NCBI RefSeq assembly: GCF_900142175.1
Contig: NZ_FQZX01000002.1
Location: forward strand, 1 to 64,000
DNA: 64,000 nt
From: Maribacter aquivivus
GTDB taxonomy: Bacteria > Bacteroidota > Bacteroidia > Flavobacteriales > Flavobacteriaceae
Reading direction: 5' to 3'
Of this stretch, positions 44,631 through 53,682 are shown piece after piece (the first letter of the stretch is position 1; each line of letters opens with the position of its first letter). The notes under the pieces were generated by a model. That model saw only the letters and a program-made list of their open reading frames with translations, was not told where the DNA came from and ran no database searches. The translations under genes and the position numbers were made by a program.

Positions 44631-47600
44631 ATGACGGAAATGTTCAAAAAAATATTTTTCTCTACACGCTTAATGTCCATCTTATTTATCGTTTTTGCCA
44701 CAGCAATGGCATTCGGTACTTTTATTGAAAGTTGGTATAGCACAGAAACCGCACGAATCTGGATTTATAATGCCTGGTGGTTTGAAGTTATCATGGTGTT
44801 CTTTGTAATCAACTTTTTTGGTAATATCTCTAGATACCGTCTTCTGAGATTAGAGAAATGGCCTGTGTTGGTTCTGCATTTATCTTGGGTATTGATTATA
44901 ATTGGAGCTTTTGTAACGCGTTATATCAGTTTTGAAGGTATGATGCCAATACGTGAAGGAAAAACGGAAAAGGTATTCTATTCTGATAAAACATATCTAA
45001 CGGTTTATGTTGATGGTGAAATTGAAGGTGAGGCACGAAGAAAAGTTTTAGAAGATGATTTAATTGTTACGCCAGAAGCTATAAAATCTAACTTGCCATG
45101 GAAAGCTGATTTTAATGGTGAAGATTTTGAGGTTTCTTATGTTGAATTTATTAAAGGAGCCAAGCAAGGATTATTGCCAGATTCTAATGGTACAAAGTTT
45201 TTAAAGATTGTAGAGGCAGGTGATGGTGAACGTCATGATCACTATTTAGAAGATGGTAAGGTCGCCAGTATACATAATGTACTTTTTGCATTAAATAATA
45301 ATACAGATGGCGCCATCAATATTATGACCACAGATTCTGTATATCAGATTCATTCTCCTTTTGATGGTAACTATATGCGTATGGCTGACCAGCTTCAAGG
45401 TGTTTTAGTAAAAGATAGTTTACAACCTTTAGTATTGCGTTCGTTATATAATACTGCTGGTATGCAGTTTGTTATTCCAGATTCTGTAACACAAGGTTCA
45501 TACGGAATTGTTGAAATACCTGATGCTGAGAAAACTAAAATAGATCAAGATGCGATTGTTTTTGATGTTACTGCGAACGGAGAAACCAAACAAATTAAAT
45601 TATTAGGTAGTAAAGGTCCTTCAAATTTTAGTGAGAAAGTGAATGTTGGCGGACTCAATTTCTCTATTCGATACGGATCAAAAGTATATGAATTGCCGTT
45701 TGGTATTAAACTGAATGATTTTATTGCCGAAAAATACCCTGGTACAGAGAAAGGGTATTCATCATATATGAGTAGAGTAACTATTGAAGATGAGCGTCCT
45801 TTTGACTATGATATTTTTATGAACCATGTTTTGGATCATCAAGGATATCGCTTTTTTCAATCGGGCTTTGATCCTGATGAAAAAGGAACGACCTTATCTG
45901 TAAACCATGATTTTTGGGGAACTTGGATCACCTACATTGGTTACTTTCTTTTATATATTGGTTTAATGGGGATTATGTTTTTTGGTAAAACGCGTTTCAA
46001 GGATTTGGCTAATTCTTTAGATGAATTGAAAATAAAAAAGAAAAAGATGTTTGGTGTTATCGCTGTTTTAATGGCGTTTTCATTCTCATCTTTTGCGCAA
46101 GACCAACATACGCCGGAAGAAGGTCATCAACAGGCGCCAAGTAAGACACAAATAGATTCTTTGCTTGAAGCTAGTATGGTCAGTAAAGAACATGCCGATA
46201 AATTTGGTAAGCTAGTCATACAAGATGAAGGTGGGCGAATGAAGCCGATCAATACCTTTTCATCAGAACTACTTCGTAAGTTAAGTTTGAAAGACACCTA
46301 TTTAGGGTATACTTCTGACCAGATTTTACTTTCTATGATGATGAACCCTGCGGTTTGGTATAATACGGAGTTCATAGCTTTAGATAAGAAATCGCAAAAT
46401 GACAGTATTAGAAATGTAATTGGAATACCATCAGGTCAAGAGTATGTAAAGGCTACAGATTTCTTTGATTCTAAAGGGCAGTATAAATTGGAACCCTTTT
46501 TAAGAGAGGCAACAGCGACAGCTAATCCGAATAAATTTCAACAAGATTTTAAAGATGCCAATATTAGATTGAGTCTTTTAAATCAAGCTTTAGGGCAAGA
46601 TATTGTTAAGATATTTCCGCTATTAGATGATGAGAATAACAAATGGATTTCAGCAGTAGAGTACAGAGGTGGGCAATATGAAATTAGAGATTCGCTTTAT
46701 TCTAACTTTGTAAAAAATGCCATGCCATATTACTTGATGACTTTAGGTAAGGCGCAACAAAGTGGAGACTATACAGGAGCAGATAAATTATTAGGTGCTT
46801 TTCACCAAAATCAACTTAACCATGGTAGTGAAGTTTTACCATCGCAACAGAAAGTAGATCTTGAAGTGATCTATAATAAATTAAACATTTTCAATAGGTT
46901 ATATCGTTTTTATGCGCTTGTTGGTTTACTAATGTTCTTCACTTTAATATTCCAAATATTTAAAGATCGTTCTGTTTGGAGGGTGGCAATATATTTCTTC
47001 AAAGGAACTATTATGCTACTATTTTTGTGGCATACAGCCGGTTTAGTCATGCGTTGGTATATTTCTGGTCACGCACCTTGGAGTAATGCTTATGAAAGTA
47101 TTTTGTATGTAGCATGGGCTACCATGGGTATTGGTTGGGCGTTGGGTCGTAAAAGTGATATGACATTTGCAGCATCTGCTTTTGTAACTTCAATGCTTTT
47201 ATGGATAGCACACCAGAGTTGGATAGATCCTTCTATTGCCAACTTACAGCCTGTTTTAGATAGTTATTGGTTAATGATTCACGTTGCAGTTATCGTTGGT
47301 AGTTACGGACCTTTAACCGTTGGTATGATCTTAGGTCTGGTTTCATTGATTTTGATGATTTTGACCACCAAGAAGAACAAGAAACGTATGGCAATCAACA
47401 TAAAGGAATTGACCATAATCAACGAATTGGCTTTAACAACAGGGCTTGTGATGCTTACCATCGGTAACTTTTTAGGCGGACAATGGGCAAATGAAAGTTG
47501 GGGTCGTTATTGGGGTTGGGATCCAAAAGAAACTTGGGCATTGGTTTCTATCATGATTTATGCATTTGTAATACACACAAGGTTAGTACCTGGTTTAAGA

Positions 47601-47810
47601 GGTAAATGGACATTTAACTTTATGAGTGTTGTAGCCTTTGGTAGTATTATGATGACTTACTTTGGTGTTAATTTTTACTTAGTGGGTCTACATAGTTACG
47701 CTAGTGGGGCACAAGTTATTACACCAACTTTTATATACTACTTAGTTGCTGGTGTGCTAGTGTTAGGCGGTATCAGTTATTGGAGATATAAAGTTAATTA
47801 TAGTAAATAA
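44631..47810 (+). CDS. Fused cytochrome c biogenesis protein CcsBA (ResB-CcsA)
   Basis: 1059 residues from ATG 44631 (MTEMFKKIFFSTRLMSILF). The N-terminal ResB part (about 1-475) has three to four membrane helices and a large periplasmic loop. A hydrophobic segment near 475-490 (IAVLMAFSFSSFAQD) and a periplasmic stretch follow, and then the CcsA part (about 755-1059) with LWHTAGLVMRWYISGHAPWSNAYES, the WWD heme domain GGQWANESWGRYWGWDPKETWALV, and conserved His (MIHVAVIVGSYG, VIHTRLVPG). System II cytochrome c maturation: heme export and ligation. Fused forms are usual in Bacteroidetes. A TATTTTTG box (44595-44602) precedes it. Confidence 0.95.
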   Translation: MTEMFKKIFFSTRLMSILFIVFATAMAFGTFIESWYSTETARIWIYNAWWFEVIMVFFVINFFGNISRYRLLRLEKWPVLVLHLSWVLIIIGAFVTRYISFEGMMPIREGKTEKVFYSDKTYLTVYVDGEIEGEARRKVLEDDLIVTPEAIKSNLPWKADFNGEDFEVSYVEFIKGAKQGLLPDSNGTKFLKIVEAGDGERHDHYLEDGKVASIHNVLFALNNNTDGAINIMTTDSVYQIHSPFDGNYMRMADQLQGVLVKDSLQPLVLRSLYNTAGMQFVIPDSVTQGSYGIVEIPDAEKTKIDQDAIVFDVTANGETKQIKLLGSKGPSNFSEKVNVGGLNFSIRYGSKVYELPFGIKLNDFIAEKYPGTEKGYSSYMSRVTIEDERPFDYDIFMNHVLDHQGYRFFQSGFDPDEKGTTLSVNHDFWGTWITYIGYFLLYIGLMGIMFFGKTRFKDLANSLDELKIKKKKMFGVIAVLMAFSFSSFAQDQHTPEEGHQQAPSKTQIDSLLEASMVSKEHADKFGKLVIQDEGGRMKPINTFSSELLRKLSLKDTYLGYTSDQILLSMMMNPAVWYNTEFIALDKKSQNDSIRNVIGIPSGQEYVKATDFFDSKGQYKLEPFLREATATANPNKFQQDFKDANIRLSLLNQALGQDIVKIFPLLDDENNKWISAVEYRGGQYEIRDSLYSNFVKNAMPYYLMTLGKAQQSGDYTGADKLLGAFHQNQLNHGSEVLPSQQKVDLEVIYNKLNIFNRLYRFYALVGLLMFFTLIFQIFKDRSVWRVAIYFFKGTIMLLFLWHTAGLVMRWYISGHAPWSNAYESILYVAWATMGIGWALGRKSDMTFAASAFVTSMLLWIAHQSWIDPSIANLQPVLDSYWLMIHVAVIVGSYGPLTVGMILGLVSLILMILTTKKNKKRMAINIKELTIINELALTTGLVMLTIGNFLGGQWANESWGRYWGWDPKETWALVSIMIYAFVIHTRLVPGLRGKWTFNFMSVVAFGSIMMTYFGVNFYLVGLHSYASGAQVITPTFIYYLVAGVLVLGGISYWRYKVNYSK

Positions 47811-47828
47811 GATATAATAAACTGTATT

Positions 47829-47861
47829 AAAAAGCCTCATGGAAATTCCATGAGGCTTTTT
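47829..47861 (+). terminator. Terminator between ccsBA and the M14 peptidase gene
   Basis: A 15-bp stem AAAAAGCCTCATGGA/TCCATGAGGCTTTTT (47829-47843 with 47846-47861) with flanking runs can serve both convergent genes. Confidence 0.95.
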
Positions 47862-47893
47862 TTATTGATGCTATTTAAGATATTTCTGGGTTG

Positions 47894-49168
47894 TTAATTT
47901 TGACTATCAAGTAAATCCATAAGTTCTTCAGCGGCTACTTGACCTTTTTGCTTTAAAAAATCTCTAGGTGTATTATCGCCCAATTCAAAAACAATGGCCG
48001 GCATACCGTGGTTAACGTAGAAATAATTACGTGAAACCATAGTTGGTTTTATTGTTGTAGAAGGTTTTACATTTGTATGCTTTTGAGGTAATCTTTTGGT
48101 GATATTATTTATCCAGTCAAAAACAATTTCACCTTTGTCACCAGTAATAGTAGTGTCGATAGGGTAGTAAATATCGTCCCAAGTGGAATGAAAATCTGCA
48201 CCGAAGACAAACTCATAACCCTCAGATTCTTTGCCTATCAGAAAATCTCTAACACTTTTTGTTTCTGGCTGATTAAAATCTTGCCAATCTCTATTTAAAT
48301 CTATTCCGCCCATATTATGACGCCAGTTGCCGTTATCAACACCATCAGGGTTCATTAATGGCACAACAAATAAATCATAGTTTTCTCTAAACTTTTGAGC
48401 CTTAGGTGAGTCTCCGCTTAAAGTTTCAATAAACGACTTCATCGCAAGAAACCCGGTAACTTCTGGTGGGTGTTGTCTAGAAATAACCATAACAGCCTTT
48501 TTATGTTTACCGTTACTAACTTCCATTAAATTCATTGCCCTATTCTCTCTACTTTTTCCTATTTCGTACGTAGATATAAAGTCTTTGGTAGTTAAAGAAT
48601 CTATCCAACTTTTTACTCTTGTGGATCCATATAGTTCTTGTGCAGTAATATAAGTTGGTTCTTCACTAATATTTACTTTTATTTCTACCATCTCAGGTAC
48701 TGCCTTAATTCCAAAATCACCGGTTCCTTTATTAATTCCTATAAAATTGGCGCTATCTAACGGAGTAAAATTTTCACCATCAATACTGATTTTAGGGTAG
48801 TATCTACTTCTAGAATCTTGGTAAGTCATTTTAATAGTGATGGTTTTAGGTGTTTTTGACCAAACTTTAAACGCATACCATGGACTCACGTTTACAGGAG
48901 TGTTTTCAGCTGTAATTAGTGCGGTGTAATGATTGTTTCCGTCAGAAGTTATACCGTTTAACCTTCCACTTTCAAAATCATTACTGAAGAAGGTTGCATC
49001 TTCATCAAACGTCCAAATACCTTTCCATTGTTTTTGAACAGGTTTAGATAAGGTAGAAACAACAGCACTTTTTCCCTGACCTTGATATCCTTGAGTTGCA
49101 GGTTTTTGGTTTTTACATGCTAAAAAAGCGAAAACAAGTAAAATTACATAAGCGAATTTCTTCTTCAT
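47894..49168 (-). CDS. M14-family zinc carboxypeptidase, lipoprotein
   Basis: 424 residues. Lipoprotein signal KKKFAYVILLVFAFLACKNQ (Cys18). An N-terminal beta domain (about 40-190) precedes the M14 catalytic domain (about 200-420): SRQHPPEVTGFLAM (His-x-x-Glu zinc site), MNPDGVDNGNWRHNMGGIDLNRDWQDF, FGADFHSTWDD (third zinc His) and IVFELGDNTPRDF (catalytic Glu). The long insert-free DLNRD motif is typical of the M14 group that cleaves cell-wall or short peptides. Extracytoplasmic, membrane-anchored. Its upstream gap is divergent to a PLP enzyme gene. Confidence 0.9.
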   Translation of the reverse strand: MKKKFAYVILLVFAFLACKNQKPATQGYQGQGKSAVVSTLSKPVQKQWKGIWTFDEDATFFSNDFESGRLNGITSDGNNHYTALITAENTPVNVSPWYAFKVWSKTPKTITIKMTYQDSRSRYYPKISIDGENFTPLDSANFIGINKGTGDFGIKAVPEMVEIKVNISEEPTYITAQELYGSTRVKSWIDSLTTKDFISTYEIGKSRENRAMNLMEVSNGKHKKAVMVISRQHPPEVTGFLAMKSFIETLSGDSPKAQKFRENYDLFVVPLMNPDGVDNGNWRHNMGGIDLNRDWQDFNQPETKSVRDFLIGKESEGYEFVFGADFHSTWDDIYYPIDTTITGDKGEIVFDWINNITKRLPQKHTNVKPSTTIKPTMVSRNYFYVNHGMPAIVFELGDNTPRDFLKQKGQVAAEELMDLLDSQN

Positions 49169-49480
49169 GGGTTTGAATTTATATAGGTTTTGAAATGTTG
49201 AAGTTTAAATCTAGAAACAAAATGGTAAAGTAGATGTGTTTAAAAGGAATTAGATTGAAGTATTCCGTAATTCTTAATTCTTAACTCCATTTAATAAAGT
49301 AATGACAGATGGTTATTAATTAATAAAAGTGTACACAGATGTTTTAAGTAATTTTCCTTGAAAGTTTTAGCGCTCTTTTTAGACCTATATTATATTGTTT
49401 TAATGATAACATACAGATGTTGGATAGTGAGTTTGTTTACATTCTATTTTCTTACCTTTATTTTCTATAATTATTAGCGC
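49169..49480. other. Divergent intergenic region
   Basis: 312 bp without a gene. On the right lies a promoter for the PLP enzyme gene (see 49433-49460). The heptamer ACAGATG occurs three times within about 110 bp (near 49304, 49335 and 49412), perhaps by chance. No riboswitch fold recognised. Confidence 0.5.
49433..49460 (+). promoter_or_regulatory. Promoter of the PLP enzyme gene
   Basis: TTG (49433-49435), 17 bp, TACCTTTA (49453-49460): one mismatch to the Bacteroidetes consensus, 20 bp before the ATG. Confidence 0.55.
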
Positions 49481-50632
49481 ATGAATTCGAATAAAAAAGG
49501 CTTGAATACCATTTGTACACACGTAGGTGAATTAGAAGATACACAACATAAGGGGGCAATTTCTCCATTATATATGAGTACATCTTATGCTTATGAAGAT
49601 GTTGATGTAAAGCGTTATCCAAGATATTTTAATACACCAAATCAAGAAGGACTTTGTAAAAAAGTTGCAGCTTTAGAACATGCGGAGTCTGCATTAATTT
49701 TTGGTAGCGGTATGGCTGCGGTCAGTACAGCCTTATTAGCATTTTTAAAAGCAGGAGATCACGTATTGCTGCAGCAAACCCTTTATGGCGGAACATATAA
49801 TTTAATAAACGAGGAGTTTGCTAAATTTGGTATTGAATATTCTTTTACAGAAGGATGGCAAGCAGATGCTTTTGAAGCTCAAATAAAAGAAAATACAAAG
49901 GTTATTTACATTGAAACTCCTTCAAACCCTTTATTAACGATTACCGATTTAGAGGCTATTGCCAAAATTGCCAAAAAGCATGGGTTAGTAACCATGATTG
50001 ATAATACTTTTGCAAGTCCGGTAAACCAAAACCCCATTGATTTTGGAATAGATGTGGTAATACATAGTGCTACGAAGTATATGGGCGGTCATTCAGATAT
50101 CTGTGCCGGAGCAGTTGCTTCAACGACCGAGTATATGGACAGAATATTTCAATTAGCAAAAAACTTTGGCGGTAGCCTTAGTGATTACACGGTATGGTTG
50201 TTAGAGAGAAGTATTAAAACAATGGGTATTCGTGTAAGAGCACAGAATGAGAGTGCTTTAGCAATGGCTCATTTTCTTGACGGATTACCCCAGATTGAAA
50301 AAGTATATTATCCAGGCTTACCATCACATCCCGAACATGAACTTGCAAAAAAGCAAATGAAAGGATTTGGGGGAATGTTGTCGTTTGAATTGAATGGAGA
50401 TTTAGACGCATCGCTATTTCAGAAAGCGCTATCCTTGATAAAGCCATCAATGAGTCTAGCAGGTGTAGAGAGTACGGTTATATCACCTACTAAAACATCT
50501 CACGCGTTAATGAGTGCAGAGGTTAGAGCAGAACAAGGCATTGCTGACGGATTAATTCGTTTTTCTGTAGGTATTGAAGAAATAGAAGATTTAAAAGAAG
50601 ATATTTTACAAGCTTTAGAAAGTATAAAATAA
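49481..50632 (+). CDS. Cys/Met-metabolism PLP enzyme (cystathionine gamma-synthase/methionine gamma-lyase family)
   Basis: 383 residues. Motifs: THVGELEDTQHKGAISPLYMSTSYAY at the N-terminus, ALIFGSGMAAVSTALLAFLKAGDHVL (cofactor phosphate site), YIETPSNPLLTITDLEAIA, VTMIDNTFASP and VIHSATKYMGGHSDICAGAVA, where Lys binds PLP. Substrate specificity (cystathionine synthase, lyase, or O-acetylhomoserine sulfhydrylase) cannot be read from these motifs. A bshB1 gene follows 25 bp later, linking the pair to cysteine and thiol metabolism. Confidence 0.9.
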   Translation: MNSNKKGLNTICTHVGELEDTQHKGAISPLYMSTSYAYEDVDVKRYPRYFNTPNQEGLCKKVAALEHAESALIFGSGMAAVSTALLAFLKAGDHVLLQQTLYGGTYNLINEEFAKFGIEYSFTEGWQADAFEAQIKENTKVIYIETPSNPLLTITDLEAIAKIAKKHGLVTMIDNTFASPVNQNPIDFGIDVVIHSATKYMGGHSDICAGAVASTTEYMDRIFQLAKNFGGSLSDYTVWLLERSIKTMGIRVRAQNESALAMAHFLDGLPQIEKVYYPGLPSHPEHELAKKQMKGFGGMLSFELNGDLDASLFQKALSLIKPSMSLAGVESTVISPTKTSHALMSAEVRAEQGIADGLIRFSVGIEEIEDLKEDILQALESIK

Positions 50633-50657
50633 TAAGCATCAATAGAAATAGTATAGA

Positions 50658-51374
50658 ATGAAGTTGGATATTTTAGTATTTGGAGCGCATCCTGATGATG
50701 CAGAACTTGGAGCAGGTGGTACCATTGCCAAAGAAATAGCTTTGGGTAAAAAAGTAGGTATTGTAGACTTAACTCGTGGTGAATTAGGAACGAGAGGTTC
50801 AGCAGAAATTCGTGATCAAGAATCTGCTAACGCAGGAAAAATTTTAGGTGTAGCGGTACGTGAAAATTTAAGATTTAGAGACGGATTTTTTATAAACGAT
50901 GAAGCGCATCAATTAGAAATTATAAAAATGATTCGTAAATACAAGCCGCATACGGTTTTGTGTAATGCTATTGATGATAGGCATATAGATCATGGTAAAG
51001 GAAGTAAACTTGTTAGTGATTCTTGTTTTTTAAGCGGATTAAGACGAATTGAAACTAAAATAGGAGAGGAGAACCAACACGAATGGAGACCTAAATTGGT
51101 ATACCATTATATTCAGTGGAAAAATATTACTCCAGATTTTGTAGTAGATATTAGTGACTATATTGGAGCTAAAACTGATGCAATTTTAGCATATACATCT
51201 CAGTTTCATGATCCTAAGAGCAATGAACCAGAAACGCCAATTAGTAGTAAAACCTTTATTGAAAGTGTACATTACAGAGCCAAAGATTTAGGTAGATTAG
51301 TTGGCGTTGATTTTGCAGAAGGCTTTACCGTTGAAAGAATGGTGGCAGTAGATTCACTTGACCATTTAATTTAA
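50658..51374 (+). CDS. bshB1: Bacillithiol biosynthesis deacetylase BshB1
   Basis: 238 residues, PIG-L/LmbE fold: VFGAHPDDAELGAGGTIAKE (zinc motif HPDD), VDLTRGELGTRGS, then IDDRHIDHGKGSKLVSDSCFL, the His pair specific to the BshB1 group, and HYIQWKNITPDFVVDISDYI. BshB1 removes acetyl from GlcNAc-malate in bacillithiol synthesis, the main low-weight thiol of many Bacteroidetes and Firmicutes. The stop overlaps the convergent histidine-kinase stop by 4 bases (TTAA). Confidence 0.92.
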   Translation: MKLDILVFGAHPDDAELGAGGTIAKEIALGKKVGIVDLTRGELGTRGSAEIRDQESANAGKILGVAVRENLRFRDGFFINDEAHQLEIIKMIRKYKPHTVLCNAIDDRHIDHGKGSKLVSDSCFLSGLRRIETKIGEENQHEWRPKLVYHYIQWKNITPDFVVDISDYIGAKTDAILAYTSQFHDPKSNEPETPISSKTFIESVHYRAKDLGRLVGVDFAEGFTVERMVAVDSLDHLI

Positions 51375-53461
51375 GCAGACTCTTTATATCGTTTTTGTAT
51401 TCTTGGTATGGTAAAATAAAAGCTAGAGCCTTTACCTAATGCGCTATGTACCCATATTTTGCCATTATTTTTCTCGACCATTTCTTTACATAATGAAAGC
51501 CCAAGTCCGGTACCTTTTTCATCATTGGTACCATAAGTAGTGTGGTTAGAATCTTTCTCAAATAATTTAGCAATAATATCTTCACTCATACCCATTCCAT
51601 TATCCTTTATGTATATCTCGCAAGTTTTAATTTTTTGTATGGCACCAATAATTATCTGTCCGTTTTTAGGTGTAAACTTTAAAGCATTGCTTAATAGATT
51701 TCGAATGATAATATCTATTTGATTTGGATCTGACCAAATTTGACAATTAGGTTCAATTCTATTTACTATTGTAATAGACTTAGCTTCTGCAATTTCAGAT
51801 AAGAGTGCTATATTTTCCTCTACAATACAATCTAAATTAGTTACAGAGTGCCTAGTAATTGATCCATTCATTTGTGTTTGACCCCATGAAAGTAAGTTGT
51901 TGAGGGTAAACGATATAGTGTCAATGTCTACTTTTAATTTCGGAACAAAGTTCAAGAATTCGTCTTTGGTCATTTCTCCTTCTTTAAATAATTTTAAAAG
52001 CCCTTGAAATGCGCCTATTGGTCCTCTTAAATCATGACCGATGATAGAGAACAATTTATTTTTAGTCTGATTTAATTCATTTAAATACGCTTGTTTCTCT
52101 TCTAAATCATTTTTCTTATTTCTAAGTTCTAGATTTAATTTTTTCTGTGCTTGTTCATTTCTGTGAATCAACAATGTTATAATCGCAAAAATGAATAGTA
52201 TTACAATAAATACATAAATGTATATTTTCTGTTTGGCCAGCGCTTTTTCATTATCAAGAATTAATTGCTGTTTTTGCTGGTCATATTCTACTCTTGTTTT
52301 AAGCATATTCAATGCTTTTTCGTTACTAATAGCAGAAAGAGATTCATATGTTACTTGATAGAGCTCGTGATAATAAAGCGATTTTTCAAAGTCTTTCTTT
52401 TCCTTGAAGATTTTTGAAAGTTTATGTGCGCTGGTTTTTATACCAGACCTGAGACCTATTTTTTTTGAAAGTTCAAATGCATTTAATGCATATACTTCAG
52501 CTACGCTATCTTTCTTAAGATTTAAAAAGGCTTCTGTCATGCCATTTAATAAGTCTATTTTGCCACGATCATCTTCTATTTCTTGATGCAGCAATTCGCT
52601 TTGTTTATACCAAAACAGAGCCCAAGTATTCTTGTTTTTTTTAAGATATATCTTTCCTTTTATTTCATAACAATACGCTAGCCATTCTAGTATTCTTTCT
52701 TTTTCAAAAGTGGCAATACTTATATTGACATTATACATAGCATATTCTAACTCGTTCATATCTGCATATGTAGAAGCGATATTGCTTAAAGTTTCAGCCA
52801 AAAATAGGGGGTTGCCTATGTCTTCATGAATAGCTTTAGATCTTTGTAAAAACACCATTGCCTGTTCATAATCTTTTTGTTCAAGATATAAATGTGCAAT
52901 ATTGTCGTTTACAATTGATTTAATATTTTTATAGTCATATTTTTCTGCAATTTCTATCGTAGACAAATACCATTTTAATGATTTTGAGTATTCGCCTTTA
53001 TACCCATATTCTTTAGCTAAATCGTTTAAGGTTCTAGCCTTTAAAAAATGTTGATCATGTTCTGCTGCAAGGTTATATGCCTTTGTGAAATACTCAATTG
53101 CTTGGTCTATTTTTCCTTTATCTGAATAATAGCCGCCCAAAGTATGGTAAGAACTAATTTCACCATTTATGTACCCGGTTTTTTGACTGAGGTCAAGACT
53201 TTTTTTACTGATTGTAAATAAAGTATCTAAATTGTGAAAACGATATTCAGTAGCAAGATTAACTAGATTTTGAATATATAAGGTATCCTTAGCACTGAAA
53301 GAAGTAGAGTTTTTTAAATCCTCTAGTTCTTGTATCAATGTATCTCTTTTAGAATTCTGCGCTAAAATTGATAGATTACCTATTACTATAAATAAGAATC
53401 CAACCATGCACACCCGTAATAGGTAGTGTAATGAAAATGGTTTTAGTATTCTTCGGTTCAT
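51371..53461 (-). CDS. TPR-containing sensor histidine kinase (first of tandem pair)
   Basis: 696 residues. Signal or membrane segment near 15-35, then about six TPR-type helical units (about 60-380; SSYHTLGGYYSDKGKIDQAIEYFTKAYNLA), a membrane helix at about 405-430, a short coiled coil, and the kinase: HisKA with LFSIIGHDLRGPIGAFQGLL (His at the H box), HATPase with NLLSNALKFTPKNGQI (N box), KDNGMGMS and GTGLGLSLCKEMVEKNNGKIWV. The periplasmic TPR domain should sense a peptide, lipid or protein partner. No response regulator lies near. Confidence 0.9.
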   Translation of the reverse strand: MNRRILKPFSLHYLLRVCMVGFLFIVIGNLSILAQNSKRDTLIQELEDLKNSTSFSAKDTLYIQNLVNLATEYRFHNLDTLFTISKKSLDLSQKTGYINGEISSYHTLGGYYSDKGKIDQAIEYFTKAYNLAAEHDQHFLKARTLNDLAKEYGYKGEYSKSLKWYLSTIEIAEKYDYKNIKSIVNDNIAHLYLEQKDYEQAMVFLQRSKAIHEDIGNPLFLAETLSNIASTYADMNELEYAMYNVNISIATFEKERILEWLAYCYEIKGKIYLKKNKNTWALFWYKQSELLHQEIEDDRGKIDLLNGMTEAFLNLKKDSVAEVYALNAFELSKKIGLRSGIKTSAHKLSKIFKEKKDFEKSLYYHELYQVTYESLSAISNEKALNMLKTRVEYDQQKQQLILDNEKALAKQKIYIYVFIVILFIFAIITLLIHRNEQAQKKLNLELRNKKNDLEEKQAYLNELNQTKNKLFSIIGHDLRGPIGAFQGLLKLFKEGEMTKDEFLNFVPKLKVDIDTISFTLNNLLSWGQTQMNGSITRHSVTNLDCIVEENIALLSEIAEAKSITIVNRIEPNCQIWSDPNQIDIIIRNLLSNALKFTPKNGQIIIGAIQKIKTCEIYIKDNGMGMSEDIIAKLFEKDSNHTTYGTNDEKGTGLGLSLCKEMVEKNNGKIWVHSALGKGSSFYFTIPRIQKRYKESA

Positions 53462-53682
53462 AGTTAACGCTCAATTATGCGATTCTAAAATTAACCTAGA
53501 AGAATATGGAAATGTAATAAATGTTGTGAAACGCGCTTTATTGTGTGTTTTAACGTTCTAAAAGAGTATTTCGTCGATGAATTGAGCTTTTGTAGATGTA
53601 AAACTTGCTAATAGAAAAGCACTAAGTAGTATAAGTATATTATTTATTAGAAGTAAATAATGAATAAAAATTTAAGCAGAAT

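Noticed and set aside
49169..49480. SAM riboswitch before the PLP sulfur enzyme
   Set aside because: No recognisable conserved core or pairing; only three ACAGATG heptamers.
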